Positions 12,445 to 24,000 of a stretch of DNA of 64,000 nt are shown one piece after another. The notes under the pieces are model-generated. The model saw nothing but the letters and a program-made list of their open reading frames with translations. It did not search any database and had not been told where the DNA came from. Source of the DNA: Piper betle (lineage: Eukaryota; Streptophyta; Magnoliopsida; Piperales; Piperaceae); NCBI GenBank assembly GCA_033002965.1, contig JAURVB010012387.1, forward strand, positions 62,001-126,000, written 5' to 3'. A program made the translations under genes and the position numbers. Numbering within the stretch: position 1 is the first letter of the stretch; each line of letters begins with the position of its first letter.

Positions 12445-15273
12445 CTCATCTTAACCATCTGGAAGATAGATGGAAGGACTGATATATTTGGAAGGCTACA
12501 TGAAAAAAATACTTGGGTGAAGGCTAGACTCTGTCTGACCTCTTTAGTCACATGGAAAGAGACTCGATCTCTCATGAAAAATTGGATACCCTACTCTAGG
12601 ACTCTAACTATGAAGTGTCTCATCCCCACGTGGTCTGACATCAAATGTGTTGGGAGAGTACACTAAGCTAAGAAAATCCTACTAAGTATATACATCACTC
12701 TATATGTGGTGAGGTGTGGATCTCTGTTGAGTCACAGTACAGTAATGAAACTCCTATAGGATACTGGGTGACACAAAAGTATAGGTAGGTCCATGAACAT
12801 GTCTCTAAGATCATCATGATTGGACTCCGCCACAGGTGGCCAACCTATGGAACAACCAATCAATGACGAGTCTAATAGATGTTTCTTAAGTGGCTCTAGT
12901 TCAATCAACTAACGGTAGGCATGTGTTTCTCAATAGCGTACTAGTCACGCACTTTGAAATGGGCAGGGTTCAAACAGCCCACATAACCACTATCTCCCCT
13001 CGAGTCTATAAGGACTCCTAGTGAGGTTTGACAAGTGTTTGGTCCGTTCTTCAGTGGTGTGTGACCCACCATCCAGTACAAATTTGTAGCATTAATCTTG
13101 ACTCAATGACTACTACCGCTGTAGTAGACTCTCAGGCAAAGCTATAAGTCAAAATCAGCATGCACTGGTGTCCCTTTATCTAGACTGGGTGGTTTAGTCT
13201 AAATGAAGTCCCTATCTATGTCCCTCCTAAGCTGGGGTAAAGTTGCCTCCTCCTGACTAGTCTGCCATTGGCTACCTACCCTGTAAGCCCTAAACAGTAC
13301 CACAAAGGTACCTCCTATACTTGAGGTAAAGGCTAAATCCTATAGCTCAAGGAAAGGACCTACTTGTACTGACAAAGCATAAGGAAATCACTCTCTCCCT
13401 AAAAGACACTCCCTCACTGAACCCATCATCTAAGCCAAAGGCTCTAATACAAGTCAAACTCCTCTCGTTGGCTACCCTGGCTATAACCCACATTGCATGT
13501 CTGACCATCTGGTAATCATTTGATCTGTATACCCTGGTTATAGCCCATACGTACGTTGTCATGTTGACTGAACAATCTGACCACTATGACCATCCCATCT
13601 GGAGGTCATACTACCCTATTTTCCGACTGTATCCATATGCATCCCTATAAGACTGTCACTAACACTGTCTAATGATGCTATCTTGCAATACACATCTAAC
13701 CTAAGGATGTTAGGTCAAGGTGATGGAATGCAAGATGACTGACGAAGTCAATCATGTGCCATTACCTCAAAATAATTCTAGTACACCTATCTTTCCTCTG
13801 TCCAGCTAATGTTACTGTAGCTATATTTTGTCTTCAATCTCTGATCCTACTCTACTTTGAATGTTATGACATATGGTCTCTATGTAAGGCTAAGAACATC
13901 CTCAAATAGTTGTCGTCCGATACAGTGAGGTAACTACTTGGCCTTTGTTTTTACCCTAACTACTCACTCAGATAGTGGTAGTGCATCATGGACTATGGTC
14001 ATGCATCACAGATGGTGGTAGTCCCCATTCGGTCGATGGCAGTGCATCACAATCGATGGTTGGGCAACTCAGGTGGTGGTTGTGCATCACAGATGGCGAT
14101 TGTGCTACTCAGATGACGGCTATGCAACACGGACGGCAATTGTGCTCCAGGTGCTGTAGTCTAATCCTGATCATGTACTTCATGAACCCATTTCTATCTC
14201 CAGCATGTTTATCTCATGTGCCTATCTCCTTGGAGGTAGCTGCTACCAACTTGGCTCTAGCTATCCAACCATGCATACCTGATCTAGAGGGGGCTGGATC
14301 ATAGTAGTGACACATATGATGGTGATCCATTGATGAGCCTACACTTATCTCCTGCAATCTGTGGTGACTACTCTTATAAACACTGACTAGTTTTCAATAG
14401 AAATCACTGATATGGCCCTGGCAGATCTAGGGACATCCTGTCACTGATCTAAATCCATGGTCAGAGGCAATTTTGCTCATTCTTGATGTGTTCATGCCTC
14501 TATCTGGTGAAGAGTAAACAACAGTGTTGTTTAGACAGACATACACTAGTGGAAGAGGGGGAGGTGGTGAAGTGTTCGTAAGACTATAGATCCACCTCAC
14601 TACTAATCCTCAACCACTGTTAACTCCTAGAAGTGGTCCATTCAAGTCATCTACCCCAAACTCTCATCTTTGCTCCAAGTGCTTAAGTGGATTTGCGGGC
14701 ATAGCCACATCCTTCATCCACAAGGATCTATTTAAAGGTCTAAGTTCTCCAAGGTAGACCTTGAGTGATGTCTGATGGATCTGTTCAAGGCACTCGATGA
14801 TCCATGCTCATGTGTCACTTAAATCTGCCAGCGTCTCCATATATTAACTCCCTACTTGTGCCATCTCTTATAACTTCGTGGTAAGACTGATGTGGAGACA
14901 TGCAAATGATGGGCAAGTGCTCCAATATGGTCACCAAAGTTTTAGGTACTTATGGTCACCATCCAACTCAACCTCAACTAGATGAATATGTCGATAGTCT
15001 TAAGTCGTCCAAATCTCTATCACAATAAAAGGAAAGGATGAGCCTCTAAACTTATCATACCATCCATAATAGCATCGAATGAAACCATCATCTCATATCT
15101 ATATCATAACTTCTCTAGCCATTAGCACTAAAACATCCACTGCTCAGGTCTGACTGAGCACACCATCTAAAATCCTAAAAAAATTAAAGAAAATAGATGT
15201 TTACTTGGCTAAAGACAGCTTCATACACTTCGCTCAAAACAAAAGTTTTCCATCTCAATCGACCAAGACATAA
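12445..15273 (-). other. Interior of family A, no intact gene
   Basis: This stretch lies between the second solo LTR and the PBS of family A. By position on the minus strand it should be the 5' interior (gag side), but every frame is broken and I see no zinc knuckle or other gag motif. It holds a 20-bp minisatellite (13978-14139). Confidence 0.5.
13978..14139. repeat. 20-bp minisatellite, about 8 units
   Basis: Eight consecutive units of 20-21 bp, of the form GTnnTGCATCACAGATGGTG, with internal divergence. They give rise to the 109-codon plus-strand frame here, which is not a gene. Confidence 0.8.
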
Positions 15274-15284
15274 CCCTGATACCA
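15274..15284 (-). other. Primer-binding site of family A
   Basis: On the minus strand TGGTATCAGGG, four bases from the LTR end GGGGTGTCACA. It is close to the usual initiator tRNA-Met site TGGTATCAGAG. Confidence 0.65.
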
Positions 15285-15288
15285 AAAC

Positions 15289-15946
15289 TGTGACACCCCA
15301 ATTTCTGTTCATCAAAGAATCGGATAAAAAATGTCGCGATCAAGTTGAGTCATGTCTAAAGCTACTGGTCAATAAGACTCGATCAATAATATAGATCAAA
15401 ATAACCCGTTTGGCATCAAGAGAATGGAAGACATTACTAAATATACGTAAAAACTCATCAATGTGCTAAGCTCAAGCGTGTGAAACATTTATCTATCCTC
15501 TTAGCAAAGTCGACTCAAAATCAAAAAACCTACATATATAATAGAAAAAATGTAAGTAACGAGTGTTATAGGCCTAAAAATAACTAATAGTCAAACTGTT
15601 AAGTAAAATACTGTCATCTCTATATGATGCATTCTCGTGGTGTATGTGCACATCATCAATACATCCTAATAAAGAATATGGCTAACTAAACCTAACTCTG
15701 AACATATAGCACACAAATCGAGATTTAATAAAGGAAATAACTGATAAACAAATAATAAATAAGTAAATAAATACACCCATGAATAAATAGTTAAATAATA
15801 AATACATGTAACATAATTATACTGTAATCATAAGGTAATAATATCATTATACTATATAAATACATAGCTAAACACATGTAAATATTGCCTACACTCGTGT
15901 TAGTAAACATATAAATAATCAAATAAATAAATACATAATCATTATA

Positions 15947-15978
<32 letters not shown>

Positions 15979-17717
15979 ATTAATTAATATTAATTAATCA
16001 TGAATAATAATATTGTAGTCATCCAACACAGAATACATAGTGACATACAAATAAATAATAACATACATGCAATGAACAAATAGATAAATAAATAAATAAA
16101 TATATGCAATTTAGTAAACATAAATAAGACTAATATTAATAAGTAAATATATCAATAATAATAATAAACAATCATGTAAACATTCATCATATACGATAAA
16201 TATATAAATTATAAAATAAATAAGCAATAATAAATAAACAAATAAATACACTTATAATATCAAAACACACTAAATAAAGTGAATATGCATATAAACTAAG
16301 ATAGGGATTCTCAAATTACCAAAAAATGGTCTAAAAACGTCTGAAAATGAGTTGAACCAAACCGAACTGAGTCAACCCGAGCGAGGTGACCAAGTCGACC
16401 AAGACAAGCCGAGTCAACCGAGTCGAGCCGAGTCAATTCCATCAAGTCAAGCAACAGTGCTAGGCGGGGTAGCTAGATGTGGACATGGGCTGGGGCATGA
16501 CCATGGAACTGCTAGGTAGGTGAGCAGTGTCAGGTAGGCAGAGGCAAACACAGGGATATGGGTCCAACCGGGCAAACTACACCCATCGTCTGAAAATGCT
16601 TACGGCGTTGCGGCTAGTGTCGCCGCCAGTCAGGATTGACAAAGGGCATTGAGGCGAAGGTCCTGGTGGTGATGATTGGTGGAGTCCGATAGTTGGTGGG
16701 CCAAAAAATGGCCTGAAAGGGGCAGAATCACCCTTGGTTGTAGTGGCATCTCTAGTGGCGATCGCGACCACAGCGGTGGTCACGGGTGGTCTCAAAATGA
16801 AAATCTCAGCAAGAAGAAGCTCTCTGGGTGGTCGGATTAGTTGAATGTGGCTCAGTGGTGCCAAAACACGACCTAAGTGGTGGCAGTCGAATCGAATGTA
16901 AAAACTCAGCCAAAGGCTGCGACTATGGTGGTGCCAAGGATCATGAGAGGTATGGATAGATAGCTAGCCACGAGGTGGCCATGGTGGTATCAGTATGGTA
17001 GCCAGGGCCGCACGAGAGACTCGCCGGTGGCAAGCCAAAGTGGTGGCAGTGCTAGCGCTGTTAAACTCTAAAAATCAATGGAAATCTTTGAAAAAACGGG
17101 GTGAAAGCTATTAATATGGATGGCTCTGATCTTGCCACATGGCACAATCTACGCATCCGACAACTGGTGACGTAGTGGGGCCCACCAATGGGTATATGCA
17201 ATATGTCTATGGACGGAAAGCTCGAATCAAGACCCTCCAATGTCAAAACTGACTCAAGTCCTGAAAATGACTCTATAAGCGGGAATCAAGTTAAAACGAC
17301 TAAATAGGCCTTGAACCCTCAACTTAATCTGGTGAAAACTTATGACTCAATTAAGATAGGCCCACAAGGGCACAATCCGGTGATCCAAAATCCTTATAAT
17401 GCATACAAATGAGATACCCTGAAAATCTCAAACGGAAACTAAATAGTGCAATAGCCTAGATATAGGCCTAAAACCCTGGCTAACTAATAAAAATAATATG
17501 TATACCTTGCATGTACATTGATAACTCATGCTCAATTGTAGCCTAACTAAAGCTATGATCTGTATGTCGGGCTTACTCAGCTACCATAACATACTCATAT
17601 GGCCATCTGGCCCCATACTCAAGGTCTAAAAACTTGTCTAGTTCAAGCTCGCTCGAACTGACTAGAGATTTGCTCAAACCCACAACTACAAGCGGATAAA
17701 ACCTTAACCCAAAGCTA
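15289..17717 (-). repeat. Right (5') LTR of family A
   Basis: It starts (plus strand) TGTGACACCCC and matches both the left LTR of family A and the left part of the element at 53442. It includes a long A/T-rich stretch of AAAT-type words (15720-16300) and a GC-richer part (16480-17060). Similarity to the left LTR stops at about 17717, before the expected TTTTACA end, so the outer end is lost or diverged. The frames at 16577-16864 and 17061-17246 are LTR shadows. Confidence 0.7.
15944..15976. repeat. (AAAT)n microsatellite
   Basis: About eight AAAT units within the A/T-rich part of the family A LTR. Shorter runs occur near 16086 and 54958. Confidence 0.9.
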
Positions 17718-18163
17718 ACTCATAATAGGGTGTGGCGCCAACAAATATAATGTTATTTAAGAGATAAGTAAACTAATTCCCCCTAATCTCATAGGTTGAG
17801 ATTAAATAGGCCTATTTCCCCTATCTTTCTTTTAACGTTGATACTCATTAACTTCTATATAAGAAATCATTAATCTCTACTTTAAAGATATGGTGAAAGT
17901 TGAAAGGGAAGAAAGGAGAGGATAGGTTGTGGTCTAAGACCTAGTGACAACCGACTTATGATTTCTGTCACCCTTCGATCCATGTTATTACTTTATTTAC
18001 TTATTTATTGATTATTTTTTATAGAATACTTAAATGGGTACCTGTTTAATTAATGGTCAGGTTTGGTATTGGAGATAGAAAGTAAAATGGTAAATAGTTG
18101 GGTTTGGTTTATAAATTTAGTTTAAATGGTAGATTTAGTTAAGGCAATACTATTAGAATCATG
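17718..18163. other. AT-rich spacer, no gene seen
   Basis: Between the end of family A homology and repeat F. No feature recognised. Confidence 0.5.
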
Positions 18164-20345
18164 TTTTGATGATTATCATCCCAAGCTAATTGCTACAATT
18201 TATTAAGGATGTATGATCATGGTGGAGTGTGTAAGAGGACTAGACTTGTGTTATGAAAACTTGTCTCTTGAAATGAATTGTTTATTGAGATGACAAAAGA
18301 GAGCAGTTAATATATATAAGGGGTACATACCTAGGGGGAGAGTGCTCATATGTAAGGGGAGATATTAGTACTTAATGTTTAGTCATCTCACTAGCTTGTA
18401 AATGAAAAGATCATGTAATGGAATGACTCACTCATACTAGGGTTGTGAATCTCTAGTTGGTCATTGGTTGTATGACATAAGCATCATAGGTATTTCATTT
18501 CATAACATGTCATCTTGCATTATTTATTGGACTAACACTTGTGTGTAGGCACAAAACAATAAAGATTCAAAGACTACAAGGGATAATCTTGTGTGTTAGG
18601 ATTGACACTAACTACTTAGAGAGTTTACATCAACATAAGAGTTGTCTTCATCAAAAGATGTGGAGATGAGACAACATTGCAAGCTCTCTAAGCACAACCA
18701 TTAGAGTCCATTCTTCATCAAGATAATCAAGTTTATGAAGACTCCAAGTAAAGAAAATGACCAAGCAACTAAATTGAAGATTGAAGATTGAAAAATGGTT
18801 TGTAGTGGTCAAGAGAAAAACACTATGGCTGGAGTTCAGCCAGCGTTCGGTCAAGGTTTTTGTCAGGCGCTCAGTCTAACTTTTGACAACTGTAGGTATC
18901 TCTGGCAAGACTTTAGAAATAGAACGAGGAGTTTGGAAATGAACAAAGGATCAATGAAGTTCTTGAAGACGTTTGGTTAGGCAATCAATCATGCATATAA
19001 CAGCCAAAGTGAAGGATCTAACATAGTTGTGGTTTATGTGATTGTTTGATTGACGATCAGTTGATCGTTCAACAGCCGAATGATTTGGAAAACTGCAAAA
19101 AACTAGTCGTTGGCTAGAGACAAAAAGGGGAATTGAGTCCCAACGACTTTATTTGGTTGAGAGGCTTGGAGGGCCTTCACATATGGCTTTGGGGAGTGGG
19201 TTTGGATAACCTTTGAGCCATAGATTGAACCCTTGACTCTCTTGGTGTGAATTAGGAAGGTCAAACTTGTGTGAGGATTGGTGCAATCTTTAGTTTGTAT
19301 TCTTCAAGTGGTTCATGTGTAAATCAAGAAGAGATCATTGTTTATGAGGGATTGCTCAAGGTGTTGAGCTTGTTTGTAAACTCTTAAGGTGTTGAGAGTG
19401 TGTGTGAAAGCCTAGGCCTTTGAAGAAGAGAAGATTCCTTTGGCTCAAGGTTTGAGCATGTGAAGGGAGTGCAACTTCAAGGTGGTTGCTCTAAGGGTGT
19501 TGGAACTAGTTGCCAAACTCCTTGACAATTAGGAGGTACTTGAGAGGAAAGTCTATAACTCATAAAGGGCCTTGACACTTGGCGTTGGAGAAAGAAGGCT
19601 AGTTTGAGGCTCCAATGGTATTAGAGTACAAGATTCCTTTAAGCATGTAAAGTACTTGAAGGAGAGTTTGTGAGTCCAAGACTCCTTGACACTTCATGCT
19701 CATAAAAAAGGTCTTGTTCTAACTTATAGGTTGTACAAGTTAGTTGTGATACTGAAGCTATAAAGTTCTACCCAACCAAAGGACTTAGTGAGCTAGAAGC
19801 GAAGATATACCAAGTTGGGAACCTCATAAAAAATTGTTTGTATCTTCTCTCTTCTCTCTTCTTTCCATGTGCTTATACTTATTTGATTATACACTTGTTT
19901 ATACACTAACTTTCCATTTGCTTGGCGTTAGTCGTGATTGGAAGTTTAGTAGTTTAGTATCCACTTCTTTACTACTTGTATAGTTTGATTTGTTCTCCAA
20001 CACAATTAGCAACTTTGAAGTGAACTTGTTGTCTTTCAGACAACACCTAACTAATAGGTTCAAATTAATGCTAATGTGTCTTGCTCATTTATTTATTGTG
20101 CCTACCTGCTTATTCACACTTATTTTTATCTTGATTATGTATATATGAACCTTTCATTGTACTCAATTCAATTAATAATGATAAAAGTATTTAAATTGTT
20201 TCTATTATTTTAGTTCATACTTGTGATCATTATAAAGCTTAAGTTTTGTAACTATCTGATTGAGTGTTGTAGTTAACTCTCACCCGCATTAAGTGTTTTA
20301 TAAATACCTTACCAAATTTGACCGATAGGCGCCCCTAAGCATATA
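18164..20345 (+). mobile_element. LTR-like repeat F, copy 1 (plus orientation)
   Basis: The reverse complement of 18600-20000 runs parallel to 30850-32160. Shared order includes a GAGGTTCC block, a run of short CTC-rich words, an AACG(A/G)CTAGTTTT block and a GAGAGTTTnACATCAA block. The composition and the TATAAATAGGG motif in the other copy suggest a long copia-type LTR. A TATA-like TTAATATATATAAGGG lies near 18307. The frames at 18651-18980 are not genes. Clade assignment is a guess. Confidence 0.55.
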
Positions 20346-21032
20346 GGAAGGATTTAGACCACGTTTATAAATAAACCAAATAGATGCAAATCCAAAAGAG
20401 GCATCTAGATAGGTTCACAAGTAAAGCTCATTGCACTTACACGTGAAAAAGTGTTAGAATAGTCTGATATAGATATATAGGATGGATCCTATTTTGTATA
20501 TATACGCGGATTCTTATACCTTTTAGTTATTTTCAATAGAAGGTCGTCGACCCATTTTAGCATATTCATATATAAGTGTTTCTAAGCAAAGATAAAAAAA
20601 TTAAATTAAATTCAACGCGGACCACATTCCCTTGTGATGTTTTTATACCTCTTGTATGGTGGAATGTAACGGCATTAATTTATAAGCCTGCCGTCAACCA
20701 ATTCCTGAAAGTCTTCAATGTACTTGCAAGCAATTTTTGCCATCATTATTAAAATAAGAGAACGTGCACTTTCTTTCGATAAATGACAAGCTACAGCTTG
20801 GGGCTGATCACGAACATACATCAAGTGCGTTACTTTTAGTAACCACACAAAAATTGGATTTCTTATCCAATTTGAAGACAATCACAACCATTGTGCATTC
20901 AGTTCAGTTTCTTGAGAATGCTCCTTTTTGATCCTCAGGAAGCGGTTATTTGAAATAATTTTTCCTATCCTCAACAAGAATTAAAAGCTACCCAACTCTT
21001 CCCTTTCCCCAACCCAATGTGAAATGGGTAAA
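20346..21032. other. 3' flank and probable 3' UTR of the xylosidase gene
   Basis: Downstream of the minus-strand stop at 21033. I see no perfect AATAAA on the minus strand here. The 68-codon minus frame at 20675-20881 matches no family I know and is more likely UTR or intergenic. Confidence 0.5.
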
Positions 21033-24000
21033 TCAGACTCGCACATTTAGCGAGTGCTTCAAGCTTCCAACGTGCAGAGTATGTGATCCTAGCGGCACCT
21101 TCTTGTTCCCCAACTCGTCCACCACGTTCATGTCCTTGCAAACATCCACAGTGAACATGATAACCTGCTCCGTCCGGGCCACCAAGAATACCTTCTCAAA
21201 CCCTATTAGCTGCTTCCTAGGGGCATCGTGAACAAATGGAGGCGAAAAGAATAGGAACACGGTGTGCGCCCCGTGCATCGCCCCATTGTTCCTAACCCTT
21301 AGGTGTACATCGAAGGCCAGACCTTGGCAAGAGCTCTCGTCCGTGTCCACGGACATGCACTTCTGTGTACGACATCCATGTCCGTCGGCTAATGGAACGG
21401 ATACGAGCTTTGGCGCCCGGACAAGGTGGTGACTAAACTGGGAGTAGCTCATACCGTCACCGAAAATGTAAAGGGAGGGCCCTGTGTAGAACCGGTAGGT
21501 TCGACCCGGGTATCCTGTCGCCGGATCAGGCCTCATTCTCATGTTGGTCATTGGGACATTGTCCGCAAAAGATTGGGGGTACCATGTCATGGGCAGTCTT
21601 CCACCTGAAACAAAGTTGTCAACATTGTAGCCACAGCCATGAGGTCCATGATAACATTGAAATATATGCCAAAATTGGTAATGGGAAGGGAAACGACTAA
21701 CCTGGATTGTGGCGACCAAATATAACGTCGGCTATGGCAGCACCACCGGCCTGGCCGGGATAGCCAACCCACAAAATGCTGGTGATGCCAGGGTCATCTT
21801 TGGCGAAAGAGATATCCATGGGACCGCCGGACATGATGACCATAATGACGGGCCCCTTGGTCGCATTCTTGACTTTGGTGATGAGGAGCTCCTGCTGGCC
21901 GGGGAGGTGGAGATCGACGCGGTCACGGCTTTCAGCCTCGATCGACTGGTCGGCCCCGACAATGAGGACGGTAGCATCGGCTGAGGAGGCCGCTTTCACT
22001 GCCGGGTCCAGTTGGAGGCTGCTACCCGCACAGCCTACATTGGTGCAGCCGGGCTGGTACACCGTTTGGACTGAGGCAGAAAGGCCTTGGAGGGGTGTTG
22101 TGTACTTGCATGGTATGCCTGTTTTAATTATCAAGCCATTTAAAAAAAATATCAAACCAATTGCGAACAAAAAATTGATGGTGACAAACACTTTATTTTA
22201 GAAGTTAAAAACGTAGATCACATCACCTTCGTAGTTTCCAATCATGGTGTGGGTAACGTCGGCATTAGGCCCAATAACAGCCAGCTTCTTGATGGACTTG
22301 GGGTCCAAGGGAAGGGAGTTCTTTAGATTCTTGAGAAGCACAATGCCCTGCCTTGCAGCATCGACGGCCAGCTGCTGGTGCTCATCCGTGCACACATCTT
22401 TGGGCCCAAGCTTTCCATAGGGCTGCTTGGCGGGATCCCCATCGAAGAAGCCCAGCCTCATTAGCACCGCGAAGTTGTTAGAGATGGCTCGATCAATGGC
22501 CGATTCATTGAGCTTGCCGGCGTTAACAGCTCCCTGCGTGAAGCGGCCTAGGTAATTACCACAATCTAGATCCAATCCTGCAATTACATGCACCAGATCT
22601 AATTTGTTTAGGAACCATGGGTAGCAAGTGAAGCGGGCGTGAGATATGGTGGCCTCACAAGGGTTGATGAAATGAGGATAGTGATTTAATTTCACCAGCC
22701 ATGATGGTGACGGCCGCAGCCTCTTCTGGTGTTTTGGTGTAGTGCTGGGCCTCGTACAACACCTGCACCGAGTCGCAGTCCGACACTATGTATCTGTCAA
22801 CCCGACAATCTAATTTTATTAATACAAAGAAGGATGCTATCTGATGTAAAGATGTATGAAATTAATCAATCAAATTACAATAAAATAAATTAATATTATT
22901 TATCTCTTCCATTATTTAGCGCAGTGTAATTATGATCTCTACCAAGGCAAAAATCTTTTTATGCAACCTCTAAATACGTATATTTAACTATTACGGCGAT
23001 AAAAAGATTTTTTCAACTCCTAACGACTGAGTAAAATATAGGTATTTAGCCGTTATGATATCTCCAATTAGGAAATTGCTTCAATACTAATCAAAATACA
23101 TTTATAAAATTATAATTTATTTCTAACATATTAAATTATTATATTCGAGCTTATTATTAATTTACTTATAATATAATTGAAACCTATCTTTAACATAAGT
23201 TGGAGATAGCAATATATAATTAGATATGCAGACGTATTAGTGACAAAGCCATTAAAAGATTGAAACCAAAAGTTCGAAAGAGATCAATTTTAAGTACCCA
23301 TTTAGTTGCCACTCTCCTCGGACTATTCCGGAGAGAAGGTCCGGGTCTGCACAGGTAGGAACTCCGTTCACTTGGTTGTAGGAGCACATAACGCTTGCAA
23401 CATTTCCATCCAGCACACAGCTCTTGAAAGGAGGCTGAAATGTGTCATCCAGATCTTGCTTGCTAACCTGATTTACGAGCCAATTACAACGGCCAAAATT
23501 AACATCGATAATCATTACAAAACGCACTAACTTCCTTAAATTTGCAACAAATGAGCGGTCCGTTAATTCTAATTACCACAGCGTTGAAGTGGTACCGGTC
23601 AACGCCTTTCCAAGCATCGACATCATAGGCCGTGTAGTGTTTGCAACAGGCAGCCACTTTGAGGCGGTTGGGATCGTCGCCGTCGGCCTGTTGGAGTCCC
23701 CTCACATATCCGGAGGCATACTTGCTGGACAAAACAGGATCCTCACCGGGCGTCTCTTGGCCCCTCCCCCACCTGGGATCACGAAATATGTTCACATTTG
23801 GGCTCCAATATGTCAGCCCTGCAAGCCCCACGTTGTACATTGCTCTTGCTTCCGTTGAAACCACCTGCATAATCAGTTCTTTGTATTCAGCTTTACACCT
23901 TTTTTTTTTCTCTTGATTTGCTGCAGGTATGTTTTACTGGGGGTTGTAAACGAACTGAGCCAAGTTAGAGTTGTTTTTAAATTCGACATAATTTTTAACA

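Larger units (their letters stand above)
1..17717 (-). mobile_element. Old LTR retrotransposon 'family A', minus orientation, nested insertions
   Basis: Two related LTRs face the same way: a left copy (1-65 plus 5017-6192, beginning outside the window) and a right copy (15289-17717). Read on the minus strand, the right LTR ends in GGGGTGTCACA and is followed, after four bases, by a primer-binding-like TGGTATCAGGG (15274-15284). The left LTR begins TGTAAAACC and is preceded by a purine-rich tract (6193-6206). This is the normal order for a minus-strand LTR element. After removing the insertions (66-5016, 7076-9652, 9803-12439) about 3.9 kb of interior remains, with no recognisable gag or pol, so it is probably non-autonomous or fully decayed. 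The LTRs differ at roughly one base in five by eye, so it is old. The outer ends and TSD cannot be checked. Confidence 0.7.

Noticed and set aside
13975..14304. 109-codon plus-strand open frame
   Set aside because: It is made by the 20-bp minisatellite and lies in the minus-strand interior of an old LTR element. No domain is recognisable.
20675..20881. 68-codon minus frame downstream of the xylosidase
   Set aside because: No recognised motif. It lies where the 3' UTR is expected.
21709..22201. Plus-strand frames of 91 and 141 codons
   Set aside because: Antisense shadows of xylosidase exon 6, whose minus-strand frame matches the GH3 family.
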